NCBI GenBank assembly: GCA_012839605.1
Contig: DUNA01000074.1
Coordinates: forward strand, 1 to 51,299
Direction: 5' to 3'
Length of the DNA stretch: 51,299 nucleotides
Origin: Bacteroidales bacterium
GTDB lineage: Bacteria > Bacteroidota > Bacteroidia > Bacteroidales > UBA932
The translations under genes and the position numbers were made by a program. Shown in pieces: positions 27,197-36,751 of the stretch (positions are counted from its first letter, which is position 1; each line of letters starts with the position of its first letter). Below the pieces are notes generated by a model. It was not told the origin of the DNA and did not search any database. It saw only the letters and a list, made by a program, of their open reading frames with translations.

Positions 27197-28555
27197 ATGA
27201 AAAGATTTGCTTGTCTTCTTTTCTTGTTTGTCGTATTGACAACAGGAGCAGGACAACATGTATATGCTAGGGAAGTTCCCCAAGCGCAAGACACCTTATA
27301 TATTACCTTAGATGCAGCCCTTGAAATGGCTCTGTCTGAAAGCCCCATAGTTCGGATTGCAGACCGCAATGTTGAGAGATCCGTCTATGCAGCCCGTGAA
27401 ACGCGTTCCGGACTGTTGCCTGCCATTTATGCCAGCGGCGCCTACAGCCGTACACTAAAAAAACAAGTGATGGTCATGGATTTTGGCGGACAATCTATGG
27501 AAATTTCCGTAGGTACGGACAACAACTGGATGGGAGGATTTTCTTTACAACTGCCCTTGGTGGCTCCGGCACTCTGGAATATGGTCAAACTGTCAGCATT
27601 AGATATTGAAATGGCTGTAGAAAAAGCCCGTGCCGGCAAATTGGCTATGACACATGCCGTCAAACAGGCTTTTTATTCCCATCTTCTGGCCAAAGACTCT
27701 TACAACGTACTCTGTCGAAATTACGACAACGTAGCACTGAACACAAAAAGAGTGGAAGACAAATACGACCAGGGCATGGCCAGTGAATTTGATAAATTAA
27801 GGGCGCAAGTGGAGTTAAAAAACCAACGTCCTGCTCTTGTTGCAGCGGAAACAGCCATAGAGCTTTCCTCCATGCAAATCAAAGCCCTTATGGGAATGGA
27901 TATTGATTGCCCCGTTGTTTTTGAAGGTTCTTTGGCAGAGTTGGAAAACGAAGTTACTCCGGAAAGAGTCCTCCCGTTACAAGGACACTCCTTAGACAAC
28001 AACCCCGACCTTACACAAATGAACATACAGCAGCAACAGCTGAAAGTAGCCCTAAAAGCTACAAAATCTGCCTACCTGCCTACCTTAAGCCTTACTTCCA
28101 ATCTGCAATATTCTTCTATGAACAACGATTTCAAGTTCAGCAACTACAATTGGTTTCCCTATTCCACAGCAGCCTTGGCATTGCAAGTGCCCATTTTCAG
28201 CGGTATGAAAAAACAACAACAGGTAAAGCAAAGCCGTATAGACATGCTCAACCTGGAAGACAGCCGCATTCAAACGGAAAGAACGTTGCGACTCAACACC
28301 ATCCACTGCTTAAGCCAGATGGACAACGCAGCAGAAGAGTTGTCGTCCAACAAAGAAAATATGAACATGGCAGAAAAAGCGTATGCCATCAGCAGCAAGC
28401 AATTTGAAGTAGGCCTGGGTACCTGGCTGGATTTGAGTGCCTCTGAATTGGCTTTGACTACAGCACGGCTGGCTTATCACCAATCCATATACAATTATTT
28501 ATACTACTTGGCAGAATTGGAAAGCTTGCTTGGCATCACCCATCCTAACGAATAA
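27197..28555 (+). CDS. TolC-family outer-membrane efflux protein
   Basis: A 452-residue protein with a signal peptide (MKRFACLLFLFVVLTTGAG) and two repeats of the outer-membrane-factor type. The opening ITLDAALEMALSESPIVRIADRN and the closing helix SELALTTARLAYHQSIYNYLYYLAELE are typical. It should form the outer-membrane channel of the tripartite pump encoded by the next two genes, which follow after 20 and 6 bases. The exported substrate is unknown. Confidence 0.92.
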   Translation: MKRFACLLFLFVVLTTGAGQHVYAREVPQAQDTLYITLDAALEMALSESPIVRIADRNVERSVYAARETRSGLLPAIYASGAYSRTLKKQVMVMDFGGQSMEISVGTDNNWMGGFSLQLPLVAPALWNMVKLSALDIEMAVEKARAGKLAMTHAVKQAFYSHLLAKDSYNVLCRNYDNVALNTKRVEDKYDQGMASEFDKLRAQVELKNQRPALVAAETAIELSSMQIKALMGMDIDCPVVFEGSLAELENEVTPERVLPLQGHSLDNNPDLTQMNIQQQQLKVALKATKSAYLPTLSLTSNLQYSSMNNDFKFSNYNWFPYSTAALALQVPIFSGMKKQQQVKQSRIDMLNLEDSRIQTERTLRLNTIHCLSQMDNAAEELSSNKENMNMAEKAYAISSKQFEVGLGTWLDLSASELALTTARLAYHQSIYNYLYYLAELESLLGITHPNE

Positions 28556-28575
28556 TCAAAATAAAACAATACCTT

Positions 28576-29589
28576 ATGAAAACCTTCCGGTTTATTTCCA
28601 TAATAATAGCTTTAAGCGTTTTTAGCGGCTGCGGTTTTTCTTCACCCAAAGAAAACGAATCGGTAGAGGAAGCCGTTCAAGTAACGGTCGTTCCCGTTAC
28701 AGAAGAAATCATTCCGCAAATACAAGAATTTTCCGCTACCGTACAAGCCAACATAACCAACAACATCGCTCCTCAAATGGCTTCACGTATCAAGAAAATT
28801 TACGTAGAAGTAGGCGACTTTGTGACTAAAGGACAAAAGTTGGTGCAAATGGATGACAACAACTTGGAGCAAATCCGCACACAGCTGGATAATATGGAAT
28901 TGTCTTTCAGCCGTATAGATGAACTTTACAAAGTTGGCGGCGTATCGCGTGCAGAATGGGACGCACAAAAAGCCGCATTGGATGTCATGCGAACACAATA
29001 CAACAACTTGTCAGAAAACACACAATTGTTAAGTCCTGTAAACGGTGTGGTGACATCGCGCCACTACGACAGCGGAGATTTATTTGGTATGACTATGCCG
29101 CTATTGGTTGTAGAGCAAATTGTACCGGTAAAATTGATGATCCATGTATCGGAGTCTTTTTTTACAAAAATCCGCAAAGGGATGGAAGTAGATATCAGGT
29201 TGGATGTATATCCTCAAGAAGTGTTTAAGGGCAAAGTATCTATCGTATACCCCACCGTAACAGCTGCTACTCGCACATTCCCTGTAGAAGTCCTTATCCC
29301 CAATGCAGACAAAAAAGTACGTCCCGGCATGTTTGCCCGCGTATCTGTCAATATGGGTGATGAACCTCGTTTGATCATACCGGACAGGAGCGTAATCAAA
29401 CAAATAGGATCCGGCGAACGGTACGTATATGTATATAAAGACGGAAAAGCCGAATACAGACTCATTCGTCTTGGAAAACGCCTGGACACGTATTACGAAT
29501 GCTTGGAAGGTTTGGAAGAAGGCGAATTGATAATTACAACAGGACTGAACCGACTGACGAACGGAGCAGAAGTGGAAAGGATAAATTAA
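28576..29589 (+). CDS. RND efflux periplasmic adaptor (HlyD/MFP family) lipoprotein
   Basis: A 337-residue lipoprotein with lipobox VFSGC near residue 19. It has the usual barrel-sandwich and beta-barrel order: IAPQMASRIKKIYVEVGDFVTKGQKL (first lipoyl half), a short helical hairpin, LLSPVNGVVTSRHYDSGDLFG (second lipoyl half), then RPGMFARVSVNM. It joins the inner-membrane pump to the TolC-like channel. Six bases separate it from the pump gene. Confidence 0.92.
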   Translation: MKTFRFISIIIALSVFSGCGFSSPKENESVEEAVQVTVVPVTEEIIPQIQEFSATVQANITNNIAPQMASRIKKIYVEVGDFVTKGQKLVQMDDNNLEQIRTQLDNMELSFSRIDELYKVGGVSRAEWDAQKAALDVMRTQYNNLSENTQLLSPVNGVVTSRHYDSGDLFGMTMPLLVVEQIVPVKLMIHVSESFFTKIRKGMEVDIRLDVYPQEVFKGKVSIVYPTVTAATRTFPVEVLIPNADKKVRPGMFARVSVNMGDEPRLIIPDRSVIKQIGSGERYVYVYKDGKAEYRLIRLGKRLDTYYECLEGLEEGELIITTGLNRLTNGAEVERIN

Positions 29590-29595
29590 GCCGCT

Positions 29596-32500
29596 ATGAA
29601 AATTTATCAATCAGCCGTTAGAAAACCGGTAACTACAGCGCTTATATACGTAGCCCTTGCCGTCATAGGTGTTTTCTCTTTATCCAGACTGTCTGTCGAC
29701 TTTCTTCCCGACATAAGCGACAACACCATTTTGGTGATGACCACATATTCGGGTGCCAGTGCTGCAGACATAGAAAACAACGTCAGCAAGGTGTTGGAAA
29801 GCACCCTTAGTACGGTAAGCGACCTAAAGCATATTGAAAGCTATACCAGAGAAAACTCTTCTTTGGTTGCCTTGGAATTTGAATACGGTATAGATATAGC
29901 AGAAGCCACAAATGATGTCCGCGACAAGTTGAACCTGATTGCTGATTTCTTACCGGACGATGCCAATACACCCGTTATTTTCAAATTTGGAACAGACGAC
30001 ATGCCCATCATGATTCTCTCTGTTCAAGCAGATGAAAGCATGAACGGGCTGTATAAAATCCTGGACGATCGTGTAGCTTCCCCCCTAGGACGCATCAAAG
30101 GCGTGGGTACTGTTTCCATTTCGGGTACACCCAAAAGAGAAATACAAGTCTATTGCGACCCCTACAAATTAGAAGCCTACAATTTAACTGTAGAGAGCAT
30201 TGCCTCTGTCATTGCATTTGAAAACAGAAACACCCCGGGCGGCAACCTGGATATAGGTTCTGAAACACAAACCATCCGAATGGAAGGGGAATTCAAAGAC
30301 CCCCGTGAAATGGAAAGTATTGTAGTAGGCCACTTCCAAGGCAGAAGCATCTATTTGCGTGATGTAGCTCGTGTGGAAGATACCATAGCCGAACGCAGCC
30401 AAGAAACGTATGTAGACGGCATCCGCGGAGGTTCCATTGTCATTATGAAACAAGCCGGCGCCAATACCGTCCAGATTTGTAAAAAGATCAAACAAAGCTT
30501 ACCGGAACTGGAAAAGAACTTGCCCTCAGACATTAAGATAGGAGTGGTCATGGACTCTTCCGACAATATTAACCGGACCATTGACAGCTTGGTACAGACC
30601 ATCATGATTACCCTCATCCTGGTAGTACTCATAGTTATGATCTTCCTGGGTCGTTGGCGTGCCACACTCATCATTGCCATCGTGATTCCCGTATCTTTGG
30701 TAGCGGCATTCATCTACTTGTTGATATCAGGTAACACGCTAAATATCATATCCTTGTCGTCTTTGAGCATTGCTATTGGTATGGTAGTGGACGACGCTAT
30801 TGTGGCTCTGGAAAACATCACCACCCACATTGAAAGAGGCACCAGACCCAAATCGGCCGCCATATACGCCACCAACGAAGTATCCATTTCTATTATTGCT
30901 TCTACACTCACTTTGTTGGCCGTTTTCATTCCCTTGACTATGGTCGGCGGTATGTCCGGTGAAATTTTCAGACAATTGGGCTGGATTGTAGCCTTGATCA
31001 GCTCTGTTTCCACCATAGCGGCCTTGACGCTCACTCCCATGATGTCGTCTCAGTTGCTGCGCTTAAAGCCCAAAAAAGACAAAGGATTTGATAAGTTTTA
31101 TGCACATATAGAACGGTTCTTAGACTCCCTGGATCGCATCTACGCCAAAGCATTAGGATGGACCGTCAGCCATAGGATTACCGTTATACTCCTATCCATA
31201 GCTCTTTTTGTAGGCTCCTTATTCCTGTTGAAAGTAGTTCCTACTGAATTTTTCCCGCAACAAGACAGCGCCCGGCTGCAGTTGACCGTTAAACTTCCCA
31301 TCAACACACGGGCAGAAATCACAAAAGAGTTGGCATTCCGTATTCACGAACAATTCAAGGCTGATTATCCGGAGATTGTTGCCATGACCTTTACAATAGG
31401 CCAAGCCAGCGAAGACAACCTCTTTGGTCAATTGGGAGCCAACGGTCCGCATATCATGACAGGTAATGCTCGCTTAACGTTAAAAACAGAACGAAAACGC
31501 TCCTTACAGGAAATTGCCGATAGCATGCGAGAAGACCTTAGACGCAACTATCCGGAAATCCGCACTTTTGATGTAAGTGCAGGAGGTGGAGCCGGAGGTC
31601 AGACAAACGTTAAACTGGAAGTGTACGGAAACGATTTTGCCGTAACAGACAGAATCGCATCGGAATTGGCGGAAGGCATGAAAACCGTCCCGGGTGCATC
31701 TCAAGTTACCGTGTCCCGAGACGAATACGCCCCCGAATACCTGGTGGCATTTGACCGGGCCAAACTGGCAGAACACGGACTAAACATGGCTACAGCTTCG
31801 CAGTTTATCCGAAACAGAATAAACGGCACCATTGCCTCTCAGTTCCGTGAAGACGGGGACGAGTATTACATCAAAGTCCGCCATGCCCCTGAATACAGAG
31901 AGGATTTGGAAGACATTCTGGATATCTTGCTATTCAACAACCAAGGACAAGCTGTCCGGGTACGCGACGTAGCCGCCTTGGGTGAAACCATGCAACCGCC
32001 AACTATAGAACGAAGAGACAGAGAGCGCCTTGTCACCGTAACGTGTGTGGCTGCAAAAGGAGCCGCCCTTAGCACCTTAGTGGAAGACGCCCGAGCCCAA
32101 ATCAGTAAGGTGGATGTGCCCCCGGAAATCATGATCAACATTGCCGGCAGTTACGAGGAACAACAAGAGTCTTTCAAAGACCTGATGACGCTCATGCTCC
32201 TGGTCTTGATGCTCGTGTATATTGTCATGGCCGCACAGTTTGAATCCTTTACCGGTCCTTTCATCATCATGTTCTCTGTCCCCTTTGCCCTCACAGGCGT
32301 GCTGGCCGGGTTGGCCGTATCGGGAGAAGCTCTGGGCATCATGAGCATGGTAGGACTGCTGATGCTCTTTGGTATTGTGGTAAAGAACGGTATTGTGCTC
32401 ATTGACTACACCATCCTCTGCCGAGAACGCGGTATGGGTGTCACAGAAGCCGTGGTAGCTGCGGGTCGTTCCCGTTTGCGCCCCATCTTGATGACTGCCC

Positions 32501-32712
32501 TCACCACCATTTTCGGCATGGTTCCCTTGGCTGTAGGCCGAGGCGTAGGAGCCGAAATGTGGAACGCATTGGGAATAACGGTAGCCAGCGGATTGACCGT
32601 ATCTACCTTTGTCACCTTGTTCCTGATTCCTGCCATCTACAGCCTGCAAGCGGAAAGCGCAGAGAAGAGGAAAGAACGCAGAGCAAACAGAAAAACAAAA
32701 ACGCATTCATGA
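29596..32712 (+). CDS. RND-family inner-membrane efflux pump (HAE1/AcrB-like)
   Basis: A 1038-residue resistance-nodulation-division permease. The first transmembrane helix (ALIYVALAVIGVFSLSRL) is followed by the porter motif SVDFLPDIS. The proton-relay Asp pair is present in GMVVDDAIVALENI. The second half repeats the fold, with GLLMLFGIVVKNGIVLIDY and TALTTIFGMVPLA. The basic C-terminus (EKRKERRANRKTKTHS) is cytoplasmic. The sequence is closer to drug/solute pumps than to heavy-metal CzcA types, but the substrate cannot be stated. Its stop overlaps the P-II-like gene by four bases. Confidence 0.94.
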   Translation: MKIYQSAVRKPVTTALIYVALAVIGVFSLSRLSVDFLPDISDNTILVMTTYSGASAADIENNVSKVLESTLSTVSDLKHIESYTRENSSLVALEFEYGIDIAEATNDVRDKLNLIADFLPDDANTPVIFKFGTDDMPIMILSVQADESMNGLYKILDDRVASPLGRIKGVGTVSISGTPKREIQVYCDPYKLEAYNLTVESIASVIAFENRNTPGGNLDIGSETQTIRMEGEFKDPREMESIVVGHFQGRSIYLRDVARVEDTIAERSQETYVDGIRGGSIVIMKQAGANTVQICKKIKQSLPELEKNLPSDIKIGVVMDSSDNINRTIDSLVQTIMITLILVVLIVMIFLGRWRATLIIAIVIPVSLVAAFIYLLISGNTLNIISLSSLSIAIGMVVDDAIVALENITTHIERGTRPKSAAIYATNEVSISIIASTLTLLAVFIPLTMVGGMSGEIFRQLGWIVALISSVSTIAALTLTPMMSSQLLRLKPKKDKGFDKFYAHIERFLDSLDRIYAKALGWTVSHRITVILLSIALFVGSLFLLKVVPTEFFPQQDSARLQLTVKLPINTRAEITKELAFRIHEQFKADYPEIVAMTFTIGQASEDNLFGQLGANGPHIMTGNARLTLKTERKRSLQEIADSMREDLRRNYPEIRTFDVSAGGGAGGQTNVKLEVYGNDFAVTDRIASELAEGMKTVPGASQVTVSRDEYAPEYLVAFDRAKLAEHGLNMATASQFIRNRINGTIASQFREDGDEYYIKVRHAPEYREDLEDILDILLFNNQGQAVRVRDVAALGETMQPPTIERRDRERLVTVTCVAAKGAALSTLVEDARAQISKVDVPPEIMINIAGSYEEQQESFKDLMTLMLLVLMLVYIVMAAQFESFTGPFIIMFSVPFALTGVLAGLAVSGEALGIMSMVGLLMLFGIVVKNGIVLIDYTILCRERGMGVTEAVVAAGRSRLRPILMTALTTIFGMVPLAVGRGVGAEMWNALGITVASGLTVSTFVTLFLIPAIYSLQAESAEKRKERRANRKTKTHS

Positions 32713-33005
32713 AAGCTTTATTTATAGCCTTTTACCAGGCCTTTTACGAAGAAATTCTGGAAATCCTCAACAAACACCAAATTACAGGATACACCTTCTG
32801 GGAAGAAGTCCGCGGAAGCGGTTCGCGCGACGGCGAACCGCACCTGGGTACCCACGCCTGGCCTGCCTTAAATTCTGTACTCATCACTTTTGTCCCCAAC
32901 GAATCTGTCGATCCCATCATGGAAGACCTTAAAGTGTTGGACGAAAGCGCTCCCAAACAAGGGCTTCGCGTATTTGTTCTTAATGCAGAAGAAAGGACTG
33001 TATAA
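32709..33005 (+). CDS. P-II-like regulatory protein (PG0823-type)
   Basis: A 98-residue cytosolic protein resembling the P-II/CutA ferredoxin-like fold found beside RND pumps in Bacteroidota. It opens with MKALFIAFYQAFYEEILEIL, has a T-loop-like insertion rich in Gly and Ser (RGSGSRDGEPHLGTHAWP), then strands NSVLITFVP and GLRVFVLNA. The start ATG overlaps the pump stop codon (ATGA), so it is translationally coupled and probably senses or controls the pump. Its last 26 bases overlap the end of the convergent TolC gene. Confidence 0.75.
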   Translation: MKALFIAFYQAFYEEILEILNKHQITGYTFWEEVRGSGSRDGEPHLGTHAWPALNSVLITFVPNESVDPIMEDLKVLDESAPKQGLRVFVLNAEERTV

Positions 33006-34368
33006 GGTCTTCTCCGTTATAAAAAGCCAAAATGCGGGAGCGGAATAAAAAATTAAATTTTGATTGGGCCAGGTCTGACCGGGCAGCTGCCAAGCGTGTA
33101 CGAATCATATCAAAAGAATAGAGATTGGAACGTCCGGCTGCATATTTTTGCTCTTCGTAGGCATAAGCCATCTGTGCAGCTTCTGCTGCAGTTTCTGACG
33201 TTTTGTATTTTTCATAAGCCACTACAGCACGGTAATAGGCTTGCTGCACTTCTTTATATAAATCTTGTTTGGCCTTATCCAACATCAATTCCTGATTTTG
33301 AACCTGGATGCGGGCAGATCGCACACGGTTCCTGGTTGCCATCCTGTTAAACAAAGGAATACCAAGGCTCAACCCAATGGATTGTGCGCTGTTTTGAGCC
33401 AGTTGATCGGCCAACGAAGCATTGGATAACCCGGAGGCCAGACTGTAATTGTAATAATAGGAATTACTATAGCCTGCACCCAGGTTCAAGCTGGGGTAAT
33501 AGGCTCCGCGAGCTGCCTGCCATTGCCTTTCACTCCTTGACAACCTGAACGAGGCAGCCTTAATGGCAGGCCGCTCTGTCACCGAATGGGTATATACTTG
33601 TTCCGGCAAGATCAACATGTCGGCTCCCTGCTGTATACACTCCGGCATAAAGGGAGCGACAATATCAAAACCCTCCATATCCTGCAAATTCATAGATTGT
33701 GCCAGTTCCAGCAACGCCAACTGCAGGTTGCCGGCTGCATCGGTCACTTGTACTTGCTGTTGTGCAAAAGAAGATCTGGCTTCGTACAAATCGCTCTCGG
33801 GACTTTTTCCTCCCGTAACAAGCAGCTGTGTCTGTTCAATTTGTAGCCTGTTCAGCTCCAGCTGATCCAAAGCAATCTGTAACAACTCCCTGTTGAACAA
33901 CACTTGCAGGTAATACCCCGTAATGGCCAAAGACAGTTCTTCTTTGGCGCCGTTCAAATCCTCCACAGTCGCCATCCACTCCATGGTTTCTGCTTTAATC
34001 TGGTGGTTTATACGAAACCCGTTAAACAACGTTACGCTTGTATTGATTCCCACGGCGGAATTAGAACCCGTCTGGTCCTGGTATACCCCATCCCTGTCCG
34101 GCGTACGTCCAAAGTAAAAGGTTTGTCCCAGGTTGGCGTTCAAATCGGGTAGCCTGGAAAACCGTGTGGTTTCTACTGTGATTTCCTGATTTTCTTTTGC
34201 CAGTTCATATTGTTTAACTACCGTGTTGTTTTCCAAACCAAATCGTATGCATTCTTCCAGTGTCCACAGTTTTTTTCCTTCTTGAGCCGTTAGCTGTCCT
34301 TCCCAAAAACATAAGATAAAGAGTAGAGAGAACAGCCTGCAGGCCATCATACCTTTTTTCATAATCAT
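32980..34368 (-). CDS. TolC-family outer-membrane protein of the ABC efflux operon
   Basis: A 462-residue outer-membrane factor with a signal peptide ending GQLTAQ. WTLEECIRFGLENNTVVKQYELAKENQ opens the first helical repeat, and AAEAAQMAYAYEEQKYAAGRSNLYSF is the typical second-repeat motif. It is the last gene of a five-gene unit that starts at 38690, four bases after the adaptor gene. Its 3' end overlaps the P-II-like gene of the opposite-strand pump operon. Confidence 0.92.
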   Translation of the reverse strand: MIMKKGMMACRLFSLLFILCFWEGQLTAQEGKKLWTLEECIRFGLENNTVVKQYELAKENQEITVETTRFSRLPDLNANLGQTFYFGRTPDRDGVYQDQTGSNSAVGINTSVTLFNGFRINHQIKAETMEWMATVEDLNGAKEELSLAITGYYLQVLFNRELLQIALDQLELNRLQIEQTQLLVTGGKSPESDLYEARSSFAQQQVQVTDAAGNLQLALLELAQSMNLQDMEGFDIVAPFMPECIQQGADMLILPEQVYTHSVTERPAIKAASFRLSRSERQWQAARGAYYPSLNLGAGYSNSYYYNYSLASGLSNASLADQLAQNSAQSIGLSLGIPLFNRMATRNRVRSARIQVQNQELMLDKAKQDLYKEVQQAYYRAVVAYEKYKTSETAAEAAQMAYAYEEQKYAAGRSNLYSFDMIRTRLAAARSDLAQSKFNFLFRSRILAFYNGEDLIQSFLLH

Positions 34369-34372
34369 TCGT

Positions 34373-35473
34373 TTATAGGGTTATCAATGTTCCGCGTACC
34401 TTGTCTTCGGTAGTCAGACCTTCCTTAATTTCTATATAGATTCCGTCACTGAGTCCTGTAATCACCAGCCTGTCTGAAAATACCTGCTTGTCCCCATCCA
34501 TTTTCTCATACACTTTTACAAACGTATCTCCATTTCTAAATTCTACAGAGCTTTCCGGAATAATCAGTACGTTGTACCGGCTGTCCAGTATAATCTCTGC
34601 ATTGGCACTGTACCCCGCTCTTACAAATACACTTTTGGGAATGGTAACAGCCGCTTTGATTTCAAAAAGGATGGCCCCGTTGCTTTCTGTACTTTTTGGC
34701 GAAATGTATTCCAAAACAGCGTCAAAATGTTGGTCTTGCAAGGCTCCAATGGTAATATCCAGCAACATCCCTTCTTTGATACGTCCTACCTCTGTTTCGT
34801 CAATATTGCCGTGGAAAAGCATATCATTCATATCGGCAACCGTGGCAATGGTTGTGCCTGCATTAAACGTATTGGCCTGAATCACAGAGTTCCCTACCTT
34901 AACCGGGATGTCCAGAATCATTCCGGAAATGGTTGACCGTATTTGCGTATTGCTGACTGCAGAGGAACGGCTTACAATCCCGTCCCGGACAATTTCCAGA
35001 TGGTCTTGTGCATTGCGCAATTCTTCACGTGCCAGTTTCAGCTGGGTTTCCGTATTTTCATACTCTTCGGACACGACTACTCCTGCCTTGTACAAGTCTT
35101 GTGTCCTGTCAAAAACTCTTTGTACTTGATTCAGATTCAAACCGGCCTGTGTAACCCTGGATTCAGCAGCATTCAATACTCCCATTTCCGGAATTACCTG
35201 AATGTGCGCTATGATTTCACCGGCTTTGGCCATCTCTCCGGGTTCTTTGTACAACTGGGAAACAATCCCGGAAATCTGAGGAACAATCGCTACCTCGTCC
35301 CTCGGCTCTACTTTACCGGTAGCAATGGTTTTCAATTCAATATCTCCCTGCCGGGGAACGTACAATTCATATACTTCTTGTTTTGGCCGTGATTTTTTCC
35401 ACAGGTAGAAAAATGTGAACAACACGCCGGCCACAAGGGCTGCAATCAAAAAATAGCGTAAGATCTTTTTCAT
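34373..35473 (-). CDS. MacA-like periplasmic adaptor (HlyD/MFP family)
   Basis: A 366-residue adaptor with one N-terminal membrane anchor (FLIAALVAGVLFTFFYLW), lipoyl halves around EVAIVPQISGIVSQLYKEPGEMAKAGE and STISGMILDIPVKVGN, a long helical hairpin between them, and a C-terminal barrel ending EGLTTEDKVRGTLITL. The start at 35473 (MKKILRYF) leaves 19 bases after the upstream permease. The open frame extends 15 codons further into that gene. It bridges the ABC permeases and the TolC-like channel. Confidence 0.9.
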   Translation of the reverse strand: MKKILRYFLIAALVAGVLFTFFYLWKKSRPKQEVYELYVPRQGDIELKTIATGKVEPRDEVAIVPQISGIVSQLYKEPGEMAKAGEIIAHIQVIPEMGVLNAAESRVTQAGLNLNQVQRVFDRTQDLYKAGVVVSEEYENTETQLKLAREELRNAQDHLEIVRDGIVSRSSAVSNTQIRSTISGMILDIPVKVGNSVIQANTFNAGTTIATVADMNDMLFHGNIDETEVGRIKEGMLLDITIGALQDQHFDAVLEYISPKSTESNGAILFEIKAAVTIPKSVFVRAGYSANAEIILDSRYNVLIIPESSVEFRNGDTFVKVYEKMDGDKQVFSDRLVITGLSDGIYIEIKEGLTTEDKVRGTLITL

Positions 35474-35492
35474 CTTGTATCTTATTAATCTG

Positions 35493-36749
35493 TTAATTTT
35501 CTTCTCTAATGGCATCAATTGCCTTAATTTCCAATGCTCTTGTAGCCGGCAAAATCCCGGCTACAATACCGCATAAAATGATGATGAGAGCCGCTGCCAC
35601 GGCGGTGGTAAAATGTATTTGCGGATCCTTAAAAAAGGTATCTCCCGACCCGTTTTGCAGAAAAAGGGTGTTTGCCACATCCAGCACAAACACGCCAAAG
35701 GCAAGTCCCAAAAAACCGGCAACAACTGTCAGGACCGTACTTTCTTTGATAATTTGGAACAAAATTGAAAACGGCCCGGCTCCAATAGCTCTGCGGATTC
35801 CAATTTCATTGGTCCTCTCCCGTACCGTTACCATTATGATATTACTTACTCCAACTACCCCCGCCAACAAAGTGCCCAAGCCCACAATCCAAATCAGAAT
35901 GCTTATTCCCGTAAACAGCAAATGAAATTGCTTGAATATTTTCTCCACATTCAAACTTTCCAAGGCGCCCTCATCGTTAGGTGCAATATGATGACGTGCT
36001 TTTAATACAGCCTTTACCTGAGGCTCCAGTATACTCATACTTACGTTTTCATTGGCAACCACTCCAATAAGGTGCACAAGGGTACCGGAATTTTGTATTT
36101 GTTGCATAGCCGTATAGGGTATAACAATCACCTCATCATCCCGTCCGTTTACATTCACTCCTTGAACAGCCGGCTCTGCTACCCCTACAATTTGAAAATT
36201 GAGGTTGTACAGCTTGATGTATTTTCCCACCGGATCTTCTCCGTTGTGGAATATTTCTTCATACACTTTCTTACCCACCACACATACCTTTCTTCTCTCT
36301 TGTATGTCCATAGGGTTCAGGTACCTTCCGTAAATCATATGTTGTGGCAGCATTTCGTTGTACTTGTGCGACATCCCTTTTGTATTGCAGCTGGTACTTT
36401 TGTCTCTGTAAGAAACATGTACGTTGCCTCCCATTAGAAAAGGCACCGTATTTTTGATACCGCTCAGCTGTGCTTCCAGAACCGCCAGGTCTTCTTCGTG
36501 CATATTCCAATACCGGCCTTTGCGGAATCCTTTATAAGGTACCGTTGTGGCATTTGTAAAGAAAAAAGCCGAGTTCTCTGAAAAGCCTTGGATTTCGGAA
36601 GCAATGCCCTCCGACAAACCGTTCCCGGCCCCCAACATGACTACCAGCATGAATATGCCCCAAAACACCCCAAAGGCTGTCAATAAACTCCTTCTTTTAT
36701 TACGGGAAATGGTAACCCATACTTCTTGCCAACTGTCTAAATCAAACAT
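35493..36749 (-). CDS. MacB-like ABC transporter permease (second copy in operon)
   Basis: A 418-residue permease with an N-terminal helix (RRSLLTAFGVFWGIFMLVVMLGAG), a large periplasmic MacB-core domain (about residues 50-270), and three C-terminal helices around GTLLAGVVGVSNIIMVTVRERTNEIG, the FtsX/MacB signature. It pairs with the next upstream permease (36752-38008), two bases away, probably as a heterodimer powered by the ATPase at 38001-38690. Confidence 0.92.
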   Translation of the reverse strand: MFDLDSWQEVWVTISRNKRRSLLTAFGVFWGIFMLVVMLGAGNGLSEGIASEIQGFSENSAFFFTNATTVPYKGFRKGRYWNMHEEDLAVLEAQLSGIKNTVPFLMGGNVHVSYRDKSTSCNTKGMSHKYNEMLPQHMIYGRYLNPMDIQERRKVCVVGKKVYEEIFHNGEDPVGKYIKLYNLNFQIVGVAEPAVQGVNVNGRDDEVIVIPYTAMQQIQNSGTLVHLIGVVANENVSMSILEPQVKAVLKARHHIAPNDEGALESLNVEKIFKQFHLLFTGISILIWIVGLGTLLAGVVGVSNIIMVTVRERTNEIGIRRAIGAGPFSILFQIIKESTVLTVVAGFLGLAFGVFVLDVANTLFLQNGSGDTFFKDPQIHFTTAVAAALIIILCGIVAGILPATRALEIKAIDAIREEN

Positions 36750-36751
36750 AA

